A DNA stretch of 64,000 bases from BOG-908 sp964242595 (GTDB taxonomy: Bacteria > Pseudomonadota > Alphaproteobacteria > Acetobacterales > Acetobacteraceae). Where the stretch lies: assembly GCA_964242595.1 (NCBI GenBank), contig CAXTBC010000007.1, forward strand, positions 1 to 64,000, given 5' to 3'. A program made the translations under genes and the position numbers. Of this stretch, positions 54,420-62,646 are shown in pieces (position 1 is the first letter of the stretch; each line of letters opens with the position of its first letter). Under the pieces are notes generated by a model that worked only from the letters and a program-made list of their open reading frames with translations, was not told where the DNA came from and made no database searches.

Positions 54420-54977
54420 CTAGGCGTGTTTGGTCTTGCTTGTGTGCCGCGCCTTGCCCCTGGTCGAAGCCGGCGGCACTCCCGTGCACTCCTGGAAGGT
54501 GATCGGCTGGGCAATCACCTTCGCATTGGTGAAGTCGTGCAGCTCGCTCGCGCTGTGCAGGCTCATCACCTCGTCGAACATGGCGCTCAAGTTGCTGCAG
54601 AACGCGGTGCCCGCCTTCAGCCCGTCCTGCTCCTGGATGTTGGCCAGGTTACTGATGTAGTCGTCATACGCCTTGGTGGATTGCTTGCCGTAGGACCGCT
54701 TGAAATAGGCGCTCAGATCGGCCTCCTCGCGCGCCACGTCCGGCTGGTAGCGGGACATGAACGCGTTGTACTTGTCCTGTTGTTTGCAGGCGAGTGCGGT
54801 CACCATCAGCTGGCTCTTCAGGCCTTCGATCTCGAAGGCGGTGCGGTCGCTCTCGAACTCGCAGGCCGGCGCCAGGACCGGCGTCGCCCTCGACGATTTC
54901 ACGTGCTTGGTGGTCGCCTGTAACGCGGGAGCGGCGAGTAGGCTTGCGGCGAGGACGGCGGAGGTGAGCAGGCGCAT
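54420..54977 (-). CDS. Secreted helical protein of unknown function
   Basis: The 185-residue product starts with a signal peptide (MRLLTSAVLAASLLAAPALQA). The mature part is mostly helical, with SRYQPDVAREEADLSAYFKR and IQEQDGLKAGTAFCSNLSAM. Four Cys (PACEFES, LACKQQ, FCSNL, ECTGV) could form two periplasmic disulfides. GGAG lies upstream. I do not recognise the family. Confidence 0.7.
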   Translation of the reverse strand: MRLLTSAVLAASLLAAPALQATTKHVKSSRATPVLAPACEFESDRTAFEIEGLKSQLMVTALACKQQDKYNAFMSRYQPDVAREEADLSAYFKRSYGKQSTKAYDDYISNLANIQEQDGLKAGTAFCSNLSAMFDEVMSLHSASELHDFTNAKVIAQPITFQECTGVPPASTRGKARHTSKTKHA

Positions 54978-55170
54978 GGGGCACTCCGGAAGGGCGACGT
55001 GAGGTTGAGGCTGCGCAGAGGTAAATCGCCTGTTGGGGGTCCACGCAACCGTTAATCGCTGGCTGTTGTGATCGGGTTACACTCGCCGGCACTGGCCCGC
55101 AGCGCCTGACCGGGCTATGCGCTGTGCTTTGCCGGACCCGCCGGCGCGCCACACAGCGGAGTCGCCCCTC

Positions 55171-55635
55171 GTGCAGCTACGTCTTGCCTTCCTCGCCCCC
55201 GCCACGCTGGTGCTGGGCTTGCTGTCCGGCTGCCAGAAGCCGCCGGGGCCTGTGGCCGATGCCCCGCCGCCGCTGCCCCCGCATTTGGGCCCGCCGCCGG
55301 CTGTGTCCTGCGCCGTGGCGCCGTTCCACGTGGCCGATGGCGGCACTGCGTCGGTGAGCATGACGATGAGCAACGAGGGCGGCTTTTGTGCGGCGTCCCT
55401 GACGGCGGGCAACGGCCAGCCTTACGATGCCCCGCTGGTGCCGACCCGGCCGATGCACGGCGACGAGACCGTGGTGAAGTACAACGGCAAGACCAGCATC
55501 GAGTACGCCGTCAAGCCGGGCTACGTGGGCCATGACAGCTTTGTGGTGCGGCTGATCCTGCGCGGGCAGTCGGGATACACCACGTTGAACGTGGGCGTTG
55601 ATGCTCAGGCGACGGGCGCGGGAAAAACCTCTTAA
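55171..55635 (+). CDS. Small lipoprotein with Ig-like domain, unknown function
   Basis: I start at GTG 55171 because it gives a lipoprotein signal with lipobox (VLGLLSGCQK); the upstream in-frame ATG at 55117 would place a charged stretch before it. The product is 154 residues. After a Pro-rich linker (DAPPPLPPHLGPPPAV) comes a beta-sandwich-like domain with GGTASVSMTMSNEGG, PGYVGHDSFVVRLI and GYTTLNVGV. This resembles bacterial Ig-like or adhesin-type folds. It ends right before a family B repeat. Confidence 0.7.
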   Translation: MQLRLAFLAPATLVLGLLSGCQKPPGPVADAPPPLPPHLGPPPAVSCAVAPFHVADGGTASVSMTMSNEGGFCAASLTAGNGQPYDAPLVPTRPMHGDETVVKYNGKTSIEYAVKPGYVGHDSFVVRLILRGQSGYTTLNVGVDAQATGAGKTS

Positions 55636-55768
55636 GGACGAAAGCAGTTCTTTTTGAGAAAAAGAACCAAAAAACTTTTGCTCCTTGAGCTTGGTCTGTC
55701 CGACTGCTCGCCTTAACTCAGTCAAAGTTCTTTGCATCTTTTCTTCAAAAAAGAAGGCCTTCCTTCCT
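55636..55768 (+). repeat. Repeat family B, full copy
   Basis: The left arm is AAAGCAGTTCTTTTTGAGAA and AAAAACTTTTGCTCC. The right arm is AAAGTTCTTTGCATCTTTTC then TTCAAAAAAGAAGGC. It is more diverged in the right arm than other copies. It ends about 15 bp before the mnmA start. Confidence 0.8.
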
Positions 55769-55782
55769 AAGGATTCTCACAG

Positions 55783-56847
55783 TTGCGCATAGTAGTCGCG
55801 ATGTCCGGCGGTGTGGACAGCAGCGTCGTCGCCGGTCTGCTGCACGAAGCCCGCCACGAGGTAATCGGCGTCACGCTGCAGCTCTACGACCACGGCACCG
55901 CCATAGCAAAGAAGGGCGCCTGCTGCGCCGGGCAGGACATCCACGACGCGCGTAACGTAGCCGACCGTCTCGACATCCCGCACTACGTCATCGACGCCGA
56001 AGCGCGGTTCCGCGCCGCGGTGATCGACGATTTCGCCACCGCCTACGCCGCCGGAGAGACGCCGGTGCCCTGCGTGCGCTGCAACCAGGGGCCCAAGTTC
56101 ACCGACCTGCTAGGCATGGCGCGCGACCTGGGGGCCGAAGCGCTGGCCACCGGCCACTACGTGCGTCGGGTGGAAGGGCCGGGCGGCCCGGAGCTGCACC
56201 GTGCGGCCGACCCGCAGCGCGACCAGAGCTGGTTCCTGTTCGCCACCACCCGCGACCAGCTGGCGTTCTGCCGCTTCCCCTTGGGCGACATGCCGGACAA
56301 GGCCGCCACGCGCGCGGTTGCCGGCCGGCTTGGCCTGGCGGTGGCCGAGAAGCCGGACAGCCAGGACATCTGTTTTGTTCCCCAAGGGAGCTACGCGGAC
56401 CTGGTGGCCAAGCTGCGGCCGGATGCCGTCGAGCCCGGCGAGATCGTCGGCCAGGACGGCAGCGTGCTGGGCCACCACCAGGGCGTGGCGCGCTACACGG
56501 TGGGCCAGGCCAGGCGGCTCGGCGGCTTGAAAGCGGCGGACGGACAGGCACAGGTGGTAGTCGGGCTGGAGCCGGCCACCCGGCGGATCGTCGTCGGCCC
56601 GCGCAGCACCGGCACGCGCAGGGTTGTGCTGCGGGAAGTCAACTGGCTGGCCGACATGCCCGCAGAAGGTTTCCCGTGCAACGTGAAGCTGCGGGCGAGG
56701 GACGTGATGCGGCCCGCAAGGGTCAAGCCTGGCGGCACGGGAGCCGAGGTGCTGCTCGACGAGCCAGCGCTACCAGCCCCCGGCCAGGGCTGCGTGCTAT
56801 ACGCCGGAGAGCGGGTTCTGGGCGGCGGCTTCATCGCGCGCGCCTGA
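55783..56847 (+). CDS. mnmA: tRNA-specific 2-thiouridylase MnmA
   Basis: MnmA makes the 2-thiouridine at position 34 of tRNA-Lys, Glu and Gln. The 354-residue product begins at TTG 55783 (LRIVVAMSGGVDSSVVAGLL), with the PP-loop SGGVDSS at residues 8-14. CVRCNQGPKF carries the first catalytic Cys and DICFVPQGSY the second. The usual C-terminal barrel domain is present. Upstream of the TTG the frame reaches a stop at 55770 next to a family B repeat, and the N-terminus is about 10-15 residues shorter than in related proteins. Gly-rich ending GGGFIARA is normal. Confidence 0.9.
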   Translation: MRIVVAMSGGVDSSVVAGLLHEARHEVIGVTLQLYDHGTAIAKKGACCAGQDIHDARNVADRLDIPHYVIDAEARFRAAVIDDFATAYAAGETPVPCVRCNQGPKFTDLLGMARDLGAEALATGHYVRRVEGPGGPELHRAADPQRDQSWFLFATTRDQLAFCRFPLGDMPDKAATRAVAGRLGLAVAEKPDSQDICFVPQGSYADLVAKLRPDAVEPGEIVGQDGSVLGHHQGVARYTVGQARRLGGLKAADGQAQVVVGLEPATRRIVVGPRSTGTRRVVLREVNWLADMPAEGFPCNVKLRARDVMRPARVKPGGTGAEVLLDEPALPAPGQGCVLYAGERVLGGGFIARA

Positions 56848-56854
56848 AAGGCGC

Positions 56855-56878
56855 GGGGCCGGGCAGTGCCACGGCCCC
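56855..56878. terminator. Hairpin between convergent genes
   Basis: GGGGCCG (56855-56861) pairs with CGGCCCC (56872-56878), between the convergent mnmA and DUF3309-like genes. There is no U-tract, so its role as a terminator is only likely. Confidence 0.4.
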
Positions 56879-56886
56879 GTCAGATG

Positions 56887-57057
56887 TCAGGCGCGGCGCA
56901 GCAGCATGACGATCAGCACGATCAGCAGGATGGTGCCCAGGCCGATCCCGCCGTAGCCGTAATGGCCGTAATCGGCGCCGCCCCAACCGCCGAAGGTGGT
57001 GCCCAGCCCGCCGCCGAACAGAAGAATGACAAGAATGATGAGAAGTATCAGGCCCAT
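56887..57057 (-). CDS. DUF3309-like small membrane protein
   Basis: The 56-residue product has two hydrophobic segments (MGLILLIILVILLFGGGLG and GTILLIVLIVMLL) joined by a Gly/Tyr-rich linker (GWGGADYGHYGYGG), as in DUF3309 proteins. An AGGGGA-type SD precedes the ATG at 57057. Function unknown. It is convergent with mnmA. Confidence 0.65.
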   Translation of the reverse strand: MGLILLIILVILLFGGGLGTTFGGWGGADYGHYGYGGIGLGTILLIVLIVMLLRRA

Positions 57058-57115
57058 TGTGCGTCCCCTTGCCACAGTCGCGAAGTGACACCCAAACCGT
57101 CACGGGCGGCTAAAG

Positions 57116-57437
57116 TTGCCGGTTGTGGAACGTTCAGCGTCGCCCGACGGTGACTCGGATGAGATGGCACTGCCACGTGCCGCCGGGCGGCACCGCATAG
57201 TCCTGCTGCCGCTGCTGCCCAAAAGGCGCGGCCGCGTCGAGGTGGACTCGCTGCTGCTGCGCTGTCGAGGCCCGCTCGGCCTGAACCAGCGCGTCCATCG
57301 CGTCGTCGTGGGTGCCGGCACGGACGTGGTGCCCGACATACGCGGCGTACAGACCGCGGCGCTGCAGTTCTACGACCGTGACTCGCCGGCCGGGCTGAAG
57401 ATGCAACGCGACCGCGGCGCCGGCACCGAGTTCGACG
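57116..57437 (+). pseudogene. DUF58 protein fragment, ended by a family B repeat
   Basis: The frame reads PLLPKRRGRVEVDSLLLRCR, then GPLGLNQRVHRVVV, DVVPDIRGVQTAALQFYDRD and KMQRDRGAGTEFDA. This is the middle of a DUF58 protein, which is normally about 300-430 residues. There, GTEFDALR continues into the DPR-IDWK motif. Here the frame enters repeat B directly after GTEFDA (57438), and the N-terminal membrane part is also missing. It is therefore a remnant truncated on both sides. Confidence 0.75.
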
Positions 57438-57491
57438 CACCCGACAGGGAGCAAAAGCTTTTTGGTTCTTTTTCTCGAAAAGAACTGCTCG
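57438..57491 (+). repeat. Repeat family B, right half only
   Basis: ACCCGACAGGGAGCAAAAGC then TTTTTGGTTCTTTTTCTCGA match the right arm of full copies. The left arm is absent, and the unit is fused directly to the DUF58 relic. Confidence 0.82.
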
Positions 57492-57547
57492 CCTTTGCCT
57501 TCCTCCCTTTAACTTGCGTCGACCGCCCCGGCGCGGTGTGTTGCGGC

Positions 57548-57982
57548 ATGGCCAAAGGCTTCACCCTCATCGAGATACTGGTCACCCTAGCCATCCTGGG
57601 TGTGGTGCTGGGCTTGGTGATCGGCCACGGCCCAATGAAAAGCCGCGGGCTGGAGACGCGTGCGGCAGCCGGCGCGCTGGCCCAGGGTCTGCGCGCCGCC
57701 CGTGCCCAGGCGATCGCCACCGACGCCGACGTGACCGTCGCCATCGACCCGGCCCGCCACGTGTTTGCCGCCGACCGCACGCCGCCGCAGCTGCTGGCGC
57801 CCGACCTGGTGGTGGCCGTGCTACCGCCTGCTTTGCGCGGCCCCGGCACCGTGCGGCTGATCCGGTTCTCGCCCGACGGCAGCGCCACCGGCGGCCAGGT
57901 GCTACTCGGCACCGGCCGGCACCGTCTGGGCATCAGCGTGGAGTGGCTGACCGGCAAGGTGACGGTGGCCGATGCGCCCTGA
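57548..57982 (+). CDS. gspH: Type II secretion minor pseudopilin GspH
   Basis: The 144-residue product has a class III prepilin leader, MAKG-FTLIEILVTLAILGVV, with cleavage after Gly and methylation of Phe. The rest is the GspH-type beta domain (ALAQGLRAARAQAIATDADV). It overlaps gspI by 11 nt. GspH is a minor pseudopilin with GspI, J and K at the tip of the type II secretion piston. Confidence 0.88.
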   Translation: MAKGFTLIEILVTLAILGVVLGLVIGHGPMKSRGLETRAAAGALAQGLRAARAQAIATDADVTVAIDPARHVFAADRTPPQLLAPDLVVAVLPPALRGPGTVRLIRFSPDGSATGGQVLLGTGRHRLGISVEWLTGKVTVADAP

Positions 57983-58403
57983 CCGAGATGCCGGCTTCAC
58001 GCTGCTCGAGGTGCTGGTCGCCTTCGTGATCGCGGCGCTGGCGATGGGGGCTCTATTCGGCGGCACTGTCTCGGGGCTGGACGCCACGTCGGTGGCGGCC
58101 CGTTACGACGAGGCGATCTCGCTGGCCCGTTCGCATTTGGCCTCGATCGGGCACGGCGCAGCTGTTGCCGTTCAGGAGACCAGCGGTGCCGAAGGTGAGG
58201 GCTTTACCTGGCACCTGCGCGTCCGCGAGGCAGGATCCCGCCAGCTGGGTCTGAGCGACCAGGACCGCGCCAACGACCTCAAGCCGAGCCGCGCGGTGCT
58301 CTACGACATCGTCGTCACCGAGAGCTGGAAGGCCGGCGGCCGCCAGCGCCAGGTGAGCCTGGCGACCCGCCGGTTCGACGTGAAGGCGGCCGAGGGGACA
58401 TGA
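57972..58403 (+). CDS. gspI: Type II secretion minor pseudopilin GspI
   Basis: A 143-residue pseudopilin with leader MRPDRDAG-FTLLEVLVAFVIAAL. The body has the GspI core (ARSHLASIGHGAAV, RVREAGSRQLGLSDQDR, VVTESWKAGGRQRQVSLATR). It overlaps gspH by 11 nt and gspJ by 4 nt (ATGA). Confidence 0.88.
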   Translation: MRPDRDAGFTLLEVLVAFVIAALAMGALFGGTVSGLDATSVAARYDEAISLARSHLASIGHGAAVAVQETSGAEGEGFTWHLRVREAGSRQLGLSDQDRANDLKPSRAVLYDIVVTESWKAGGRQRQVSLATRRFDVKAAEGT

Positions 58404-59023
58404 GCGCGGTACCCGCGCCCAACCCGCGGACAGGGTCTGCCGGCTTCACGCTCATCGAGGTTATCGTGGCGCTGGTGGTGTTCGGCATGATCATGGCGGG
58501 CTTGTTCCAAGCGCAGCGGTTTGGCGTGGCGGCGTGGGACCTGGAAGGGCGGCTGGCGGAGAACGCGGCGCAGCAGGAGCGGCTGGACCGGGTGCTACGT
58601 CAGCTGATCGAGGAGGCCTCGCCGCCGGTAGCCACCGACGACAAGCCGCTGAGCGGCGAGGAGCACCGCCTGACCCTGATGACGCTGCTGCCGGACCAGC
58701 CGCAGACCCAGCCCGTGCGCCACGCCCAGGTGGCGCTGGGCGTGGACGACCGCCACCGGCTGGTGCTGCGCTGGCAGCCGCATGCGAACGCGACCCTGAT
58801 CGGCCCGGCGCCGCGGGGCCAGGAGATCGTGCTGGCCGAGGGCGTGGCGCGCATCGACCTGGCCTATCGCGCCGGCGCGGCGGACGGGGGAAAATGGTCC
58901 AAGACCTGGGCCGAAGGCGCATTGCCGGCCGTGGTGCAGATCCACTTCGTGCTGGCCAACGGCAAGCACCGCTGGCCGGACATGGCGGTGCCGACTTTGC
59001 TGGACAGCAATGGAAGTTTCTAG
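58400..59023 (+). CDS. gspJ: Type II secretion minor pseudopilin GspJ
   Basis: The 207-residue product has prepilin leader MSAVPAPNPRTGSAG-FTLIEVIVALVVFGM. The GspJ body contains LDRVLRQLIEEASPPVA and ARIDLAYRAGAADGGKWSKT. It overlaps gspK by 14 nt. Confidence 0.88.
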   Translation: MSAVPAPNPRTGSAGFTLIEVIVALVVFGMIMAGLFQAQRFGVAAWDLEGRLAENAAQQERLDRVLRQLIEEASPPVATDDKPLSGEEHRLTLMTLLPDQPQTQPVRHAQVALGVDDRHRLVLRWQPHANATLIGPAPRGQEIVLAEGVARIDLAYRAGAADGGKWSKTWAEGALPAVVQIHFVLANGKHRWPDMAVPTLLDSNGSF

Positions 59024-59948
59024 GCAAGAACGTCTCCGTCCGCTCGCGCGCGCTGGCCGCCGAGCACGCGACAACTTTCGAAAGTTTTTTGGTTCTTTTC
59101 AAAAAAGAACTTCTTGCCCACCTTCCCAAGCAGGCTTCGCCCTCCTCCTGGTGTTGTGGAGCATGGCCCTTCTCTCCCTCCTCGCCGCGCAGGTGACAGG
59201 CGCAGGCCGCGCGGAGACCAAGCTGGCCAACGCGTTGCGCGGCGGCGCCCAATTGCAGGCGGCGGCGGACGCCGCGATCTACGAGACGATCTGGCACATG
59301 CTCGACGGCGGCGGTGACTACTGGCCGCCGGGCGCGATGACCCGGTTACTGAGGGAGCCGGCGGCCAACGTGGTGGTGACGGTGGCGGACGAGCGCGGCA
59401 AGCTGGACATCAACCAGTCCCCGCCCGCCCTGCTGTCCGCCCTGTTCGCCGCGGTGGGGGCCGACCGTGCCCTGGCCCAGAAGGTCTCCAACGGCATCGC
59501 CGACTGGCGGTCCCAGCAGCCGGCAGGCGGCGACACCGACACCCCGCTGGTGTCCAGCTACCGCATGGACGGCCGGATCTGGGGCCCTGCGGGGCAGGAG
59601 TTCCAGCGGTTGGAGGAGTTGAAGCTCGTCATCGGCATGTCGCCCGCGTTGTACGACGCGAGCCTGCCTTACCTGACGCTCGCCCTCGAGCAAGGGCCCT
59701 GGCTCAACTATGCGAGTCCGGCGGTCCTGGCCGCCGTCGCGCGAGCCAAACGCGATTCAGGGCTGACGATAGACACCGCCGACGTGCGCGGCCCGGTGGT
59801 GCTTCGCCTGGAAGCGCGCGCCACCGGAGCCAACGGCGCCGCGTTCACCCGGCGAGTGATGTTACGCCTGGACGGCACGCTGAGCGGCCCGGCCTGGAAG
59901 TATCGCATCCTGAGCTGGGAAGACGGGCCGGATCCTGCAGGTCAGTAG
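59010..59948 (+). CDS. gspK: Type II secretion minor pseudopilin GspK with a repeat-derived leader
   Basis: The 312-residue product is the tip pseudopilin GspK. The pilin motif is AGFALLLVLWSMALLSLLAA, followed by the GspK domain (VVVTVADERGKLDINQSPPA, LAQKVSNGIADWRSQQPAGG, EELKLVIGMSPALYD). The leader before the pilin motif is 42 residues, far longer than the usual 6-15, and residues about 20-38 (DNFRKFFGSFQKRTSC) come from a half copy of repeat B. ATG 59010 is the only in-frame start candidate. The prepilin cleavage site is thus preceded by an unusual extension. Confidence 0.85.
   Translation: MEVSRQERLRPLARAGRRARDNFRKFFGSFQKRTSCPPSQAGFALLLVLWSMALLSLLAAQVTGAGRAETKLANALRGGAQLQAAADAAIYETIWHMLDGGGDYWPPGAMTRLLREPAANVVVTVADERGKLDINQSPPALLSALFAAVGADRALAQKVSNGIADWRSQQPAGGDTDTPLVSSYRMDGRIWGPAGQEFQRLEELKLVIGMSPALYDASLPYLTLALEQGPWLNYASPAVLAAVARAKRDSGLTIDTADVRGPVVLRLEARATGANGAAFTRRVMLRLDGTLSGPAWKYRILSWEDGPDPAGQ
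59066..59115 (+). repeat. Repeat family B, half copy inside gspK
   Basis: ACTTTCGAAAGTTTTTTGGT then TCTTTTCAAAAAAGAACTTC match the right arm of full copies. It is translated in frame as part of the GspK N-terminus. Confidence 0.78.
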
Positions 59949-60060
59949 CTGTCGCGCTGCGTGAAGTTCGAGGGAGGAAGACGGGCCGGCGCTGCGTGCA
60001 GAGCCTCTGGCCTTCCCTGAGGCAGAACGCGCGGCCATTCACAACAACCTTCAAACTCCA

Positions 60061-61653
60061 TCAAGCCGCCCGCACCTCATCCAGGAAGCGCCCCACACCC
60101 GCCCGCAACCGGTCGGACTGCCCGGACAGCGCAGTCGCCGCCTCCAGCACCTGGCCGGCGTTGCCGTGCACGTGCCCGGCCGACCTCGTCACCGAGCCGA
60201 TATTGCTGGAAACCTCGCCGGTGCCGTTGGCCGCCGTTACGATGCTGCGGGCGATTTCGGCCGTCGCCTGGCCCTGCTGCTCCATCGCGGTAGCAATCGC
60301 CAGGCTCAGCGCGTTCACGTCGTTGATCGTCTCGGCGATCCCGCGGATCGCGGCTGCCGCGTTGCCCGTCTCCACCTGCATGGTGCCAATCTGCGCGGCG
60401 ATCTCGTCGGTCGCCCGTGCCGTCTGGTTGGCCAGGGCCTTGACCTCGTTAGCCACCACCGCGAAGCCGCGCCCGGCATCGCCCGCCCGCGCCGCCTCGA
60501 TGGTGGCGTTCAGCGCTAGCAGGTTGGTCTGCGCGGCGATGCTGCGGATCACGTCCACGATCGCGCCGATCTTGTCGGCCGCCCCGGTCAGCCCGTGCAC
60601 CGTGCGGTCCGTCTCCTGCGCCTGGGTCACCGCGGAGCCGATGATTCTGGTCGCCCTGTCCACCCGGCCGCCCACCTCGCGGATCGAGGCCGCCAGCTGC
60701 TCGGTGGCCGCGGCCACCGTCTGCACCACCGTCGCGGTCTCGCCGGCCGCGCTGGCCACGGTGGCCGCGCGGCTGCTCGTGTCCTCGGCGGCACTCGACA
60801 TCTCGCCCGAGGCGCCGCGCAGGCTGCCCGCCGCCGCGGCCAGCGCCTCGAGCGCCTGGCCCACCTCCGCCTCGAACCGCGCCGTGGTCTGCGCCAGGGC
60901 CGCGCTCCTCGCCGTCGCCTGCTCGGCCTCTGCCCGTTCGGCATCATGACCGGCCTGAAGCTGCGCCAGGTTGCCGGCGATGGCCGCCTGCATGCGGCCC
61001 AGCGCGGCCAGCAACTGCGCCGGTTCGTCACGCCCGCGCACCGCGATGGCGTTGTCCAGCCGCCCTTCGGAGATGGCCACCGCCACCGCCAGCGCCCGGC
61101 GCACTGGCGGCACCACGGCGCGGATGAGCAGCCAGCCCAGCACGCCTGCCAGTGCGGCGGCAACCAGGATGGCCGCACCCAGCGTCCGTTGGCTGGAAGC
61201 TGCCAGCGCCTCCGCGTTGTCGCGCACGTCCAGCGCGTCGGCCGAGAAGCGGTTGACGAGCTTCTTCACTGCCTTGTCGGCGCCGTCCAGCCCCGCCGCG
61301 TCGCCGCCGGCAGCCAGGCCCGCCATCGCCGTGCGCGCCGCTGTAGCCACGGAGCGGGTGCGCGGCGTGATGGCCAACTGGCCTGCCACGTCCAACCGGT
61401 CGGCGATCGCCTGGAGCTGAGACCGTGCCCCCTCGTCCAGCGCTCCACCTTGGTGGGCGATGCGGAAGCGCAACAGGTCTACCTGCGCGTCCGTGGCGAA
61501 GCCCATGCCGCGCACCGCGCTGTCGTAGATGCCGGTGGCCATCGCGCCCAGGCGGGTGTTCTGCGTGTTGGCCAGCCAGCCCACGCCACCCACCAGCAGC
61601 AGGAACGCGCAGGAGGAAGCACCAATCTTGAGTCGCAAAGACATTGTCGGCAT
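60061..61653 (-). CDS. Methyl-accepting chemotaxis protein
   Basis: The 530-residue sensor has two TM helices (about residues 10-26 and 158-180) around a periplasmic four-helix domain of about 130 residues. A HAMP domain follows (RRALAVAVAISEGRLDNAIA), then a signalling domain with the hairpin tip IAAQTNLLALNATIEAARAG and DAGRGFAVVANEVKALANQT. The methylation helices are Ala/Glu/Gln-rich. I use ATG 61653, with GGTCCAGG just upstream; GTG 61656 is next to it. It is co-directional with and 9 bp after the cupredoxin gene, so the sensed signal might relate to copper or redox, but that is inference. Confidence 0.92.
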   Translation of the reverse strand: MPTMSLRLKIGASSCAFLLLVGGVGWLANTQNTRLGAMATGIYDSAVRGMGFATDAQVDLLRFRIAHQGGALDEGARSQLQAIADRLDVAGQLAITPRTRSVATAARTAMAGLAAGGDAAGLDGADKAVKKLVNRFSADALDVRDNAEALAASSQRTLGAAILVAAALAGVLGWLLIRAVVPPVRRALAVAVAISEGRLDNAIAVRGRDEPAQLLAALGRMQAAIAGNLAQLQAGHDAERAEAEQATARSAALAQTTARFEAEVGQALEALAAAAGSLRGASGEMSSAAEDTSSRAATVASAAGETATVVQTVAAATEQLAASIREVGGRVDRATRIIGSAVTQAQETDRTVHGLTGAADKIGAIVDVIRSIAAQTNLLALNATIEAARAGDAGRGFAVVANEVKALANQTARATDEIAAQIGTMQVETGNAAAAIRGIAETINDVNALSLAIATAMEQQGQATAEIARSIVTAANGTGEVSSNIGSVTRSAGHVHGNAGQVLEAATALSGQSDRLRAGVGRFLDEVRAA

Positions 61654-61664
61654 CACCTGGACCC

Positions 61665-61979
61665 TCAGTTCACGACAACGGCCATGCGCATGTCCGGGGT
61701 GATGGTGCAGCGGAGCTTAAAGGAGCCCGCATTGGGAAAGTTCAGGCGGACCACGTTGCCCGGCTTCTGCAGTCCCACGTCCTGCGGGTCGCCGTCCTGG
61801 TCCACAAGCTTCAGGTTATGGTCGCCGGCATCTTCGTTCTTGACCAGAAGCGCGTCGCCGGCGTGTAGCTTGATCGACGTACGATCAAACTTCTGGTTGG
61901 CTTCGCTGACGATGAGATCTGCGGCGTATGCCGGGCGTGCGGCGAACAGCGCGGCACTGAGCAAGAGGATGCGTTGCAT
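61665..61979 (-). CDS. Cupredoxin-domain protein
   Basis: The 104-residue product has a signal peptide (MQRILLLSAALFAARPAYA). The cupredoxin fold carries His in AGDHNLKL, Cys in FKLRCTITPDMRM and a Met a few residues later. The second His that normally follows the Cys in HxxM or CxxxxHxxxM sites is not obvious (CTITPDMRM), so the type 1 copper site may be incomplete. It starts the short operon with the MCP gene. Confidence 0.75.
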   Translation of the reverse strand: MQRILLLSAALFAARPAYAADLIVSEANQKFDRTSIKLHAGDALLVKNEDAGDHNLKLVDQDGDPQDVGLQKPGNVVRLNFPNAGSFKLRCTITPDMRMAVVVN

Positions 61980-62253
61980 GGCTTGGCCTTTGTTGCACGA
62001 GACTTGGTGCAGTTTGGGCCACGATGGTTAAGGGAAAGCGAAAGGGTGTGCGGCAGGAAGGTGAGCACCCGGATGGCTTGGTCACCTTACTATCCGTCAA
62101 GCAGGGTTGATGCTCTTCCCCTAATTCCGTTGCGGCCTTGACGTCCCAGACCCAGAGACTTGCGCAGGTAGGCGATTGGCGTGAGCTCTCGGTGAGGTGG
62201 CGCAGGACCGAGAGCTTCGCCTCGGTCCCTGACGCCGCTTCGCGACGAGTCTG

Positions 62254-62568
62254 TTAGCCGACGACCACTTCGCTCATCTGAAGAGTGGGTGTGAGGTCTG
62301 TGTAATTCTTGACGTCGGCCATGATCTCGGCGGCATGCGGACCAAAGCCGGCCTGGAACTGCTCGGCGGATTCGCTGAAGATGTGGCACATGCCTATGTA
62401 GGTGGCGGGTGTGCCGGGCGCGCCTCCGGCCATCCCCTTGTCGATCGTGTAGTGGTGGCAGGCAGCGCCCATCTTGTCCTTCACCATCGGCATGTGCTTG
62501 TCGGCGTAGTAGGCGTGGTCGAACCGCGCGCCGGGTTCGTTGGGGTAGAACACGCTGACTTTGATCAT
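62254..62568 (-). CDS. EthD-family small protein
   Basis: The 104-residue product is an EthD/dimeric alpha-beta barrel protein: FYPNEPGARFDHAYYADKHM, then PMVKDKMGAACHHYTID, YIGMCHIFSESAEQF and QAGFGPHAAEIMADVKNYT. EthD relatives are small accessory or degradative proteins; the exact role is unknown. A good SD (AGGAGAC) is upstream. It stands alone. Confidence 0.85.
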   Translation of the reverse strand: MIKVSVFYPNEPGARFDHAYYADKHMPMVKDKMGAACHHYTIDKGMAGGAPGTPATYIGMCHIFSESAEQFQAGFGPHAAEIMADVKNYTDLTPTLQMSEVVVG

Positions 62569-62646
62569 GGAGTGTCTCCTGGCCTTTGCTGGAATTCAGC
62601 AACGTTGTTACCCGGCAGTCGCGTGGGAGGTCTGGTCGAGCCTCAA

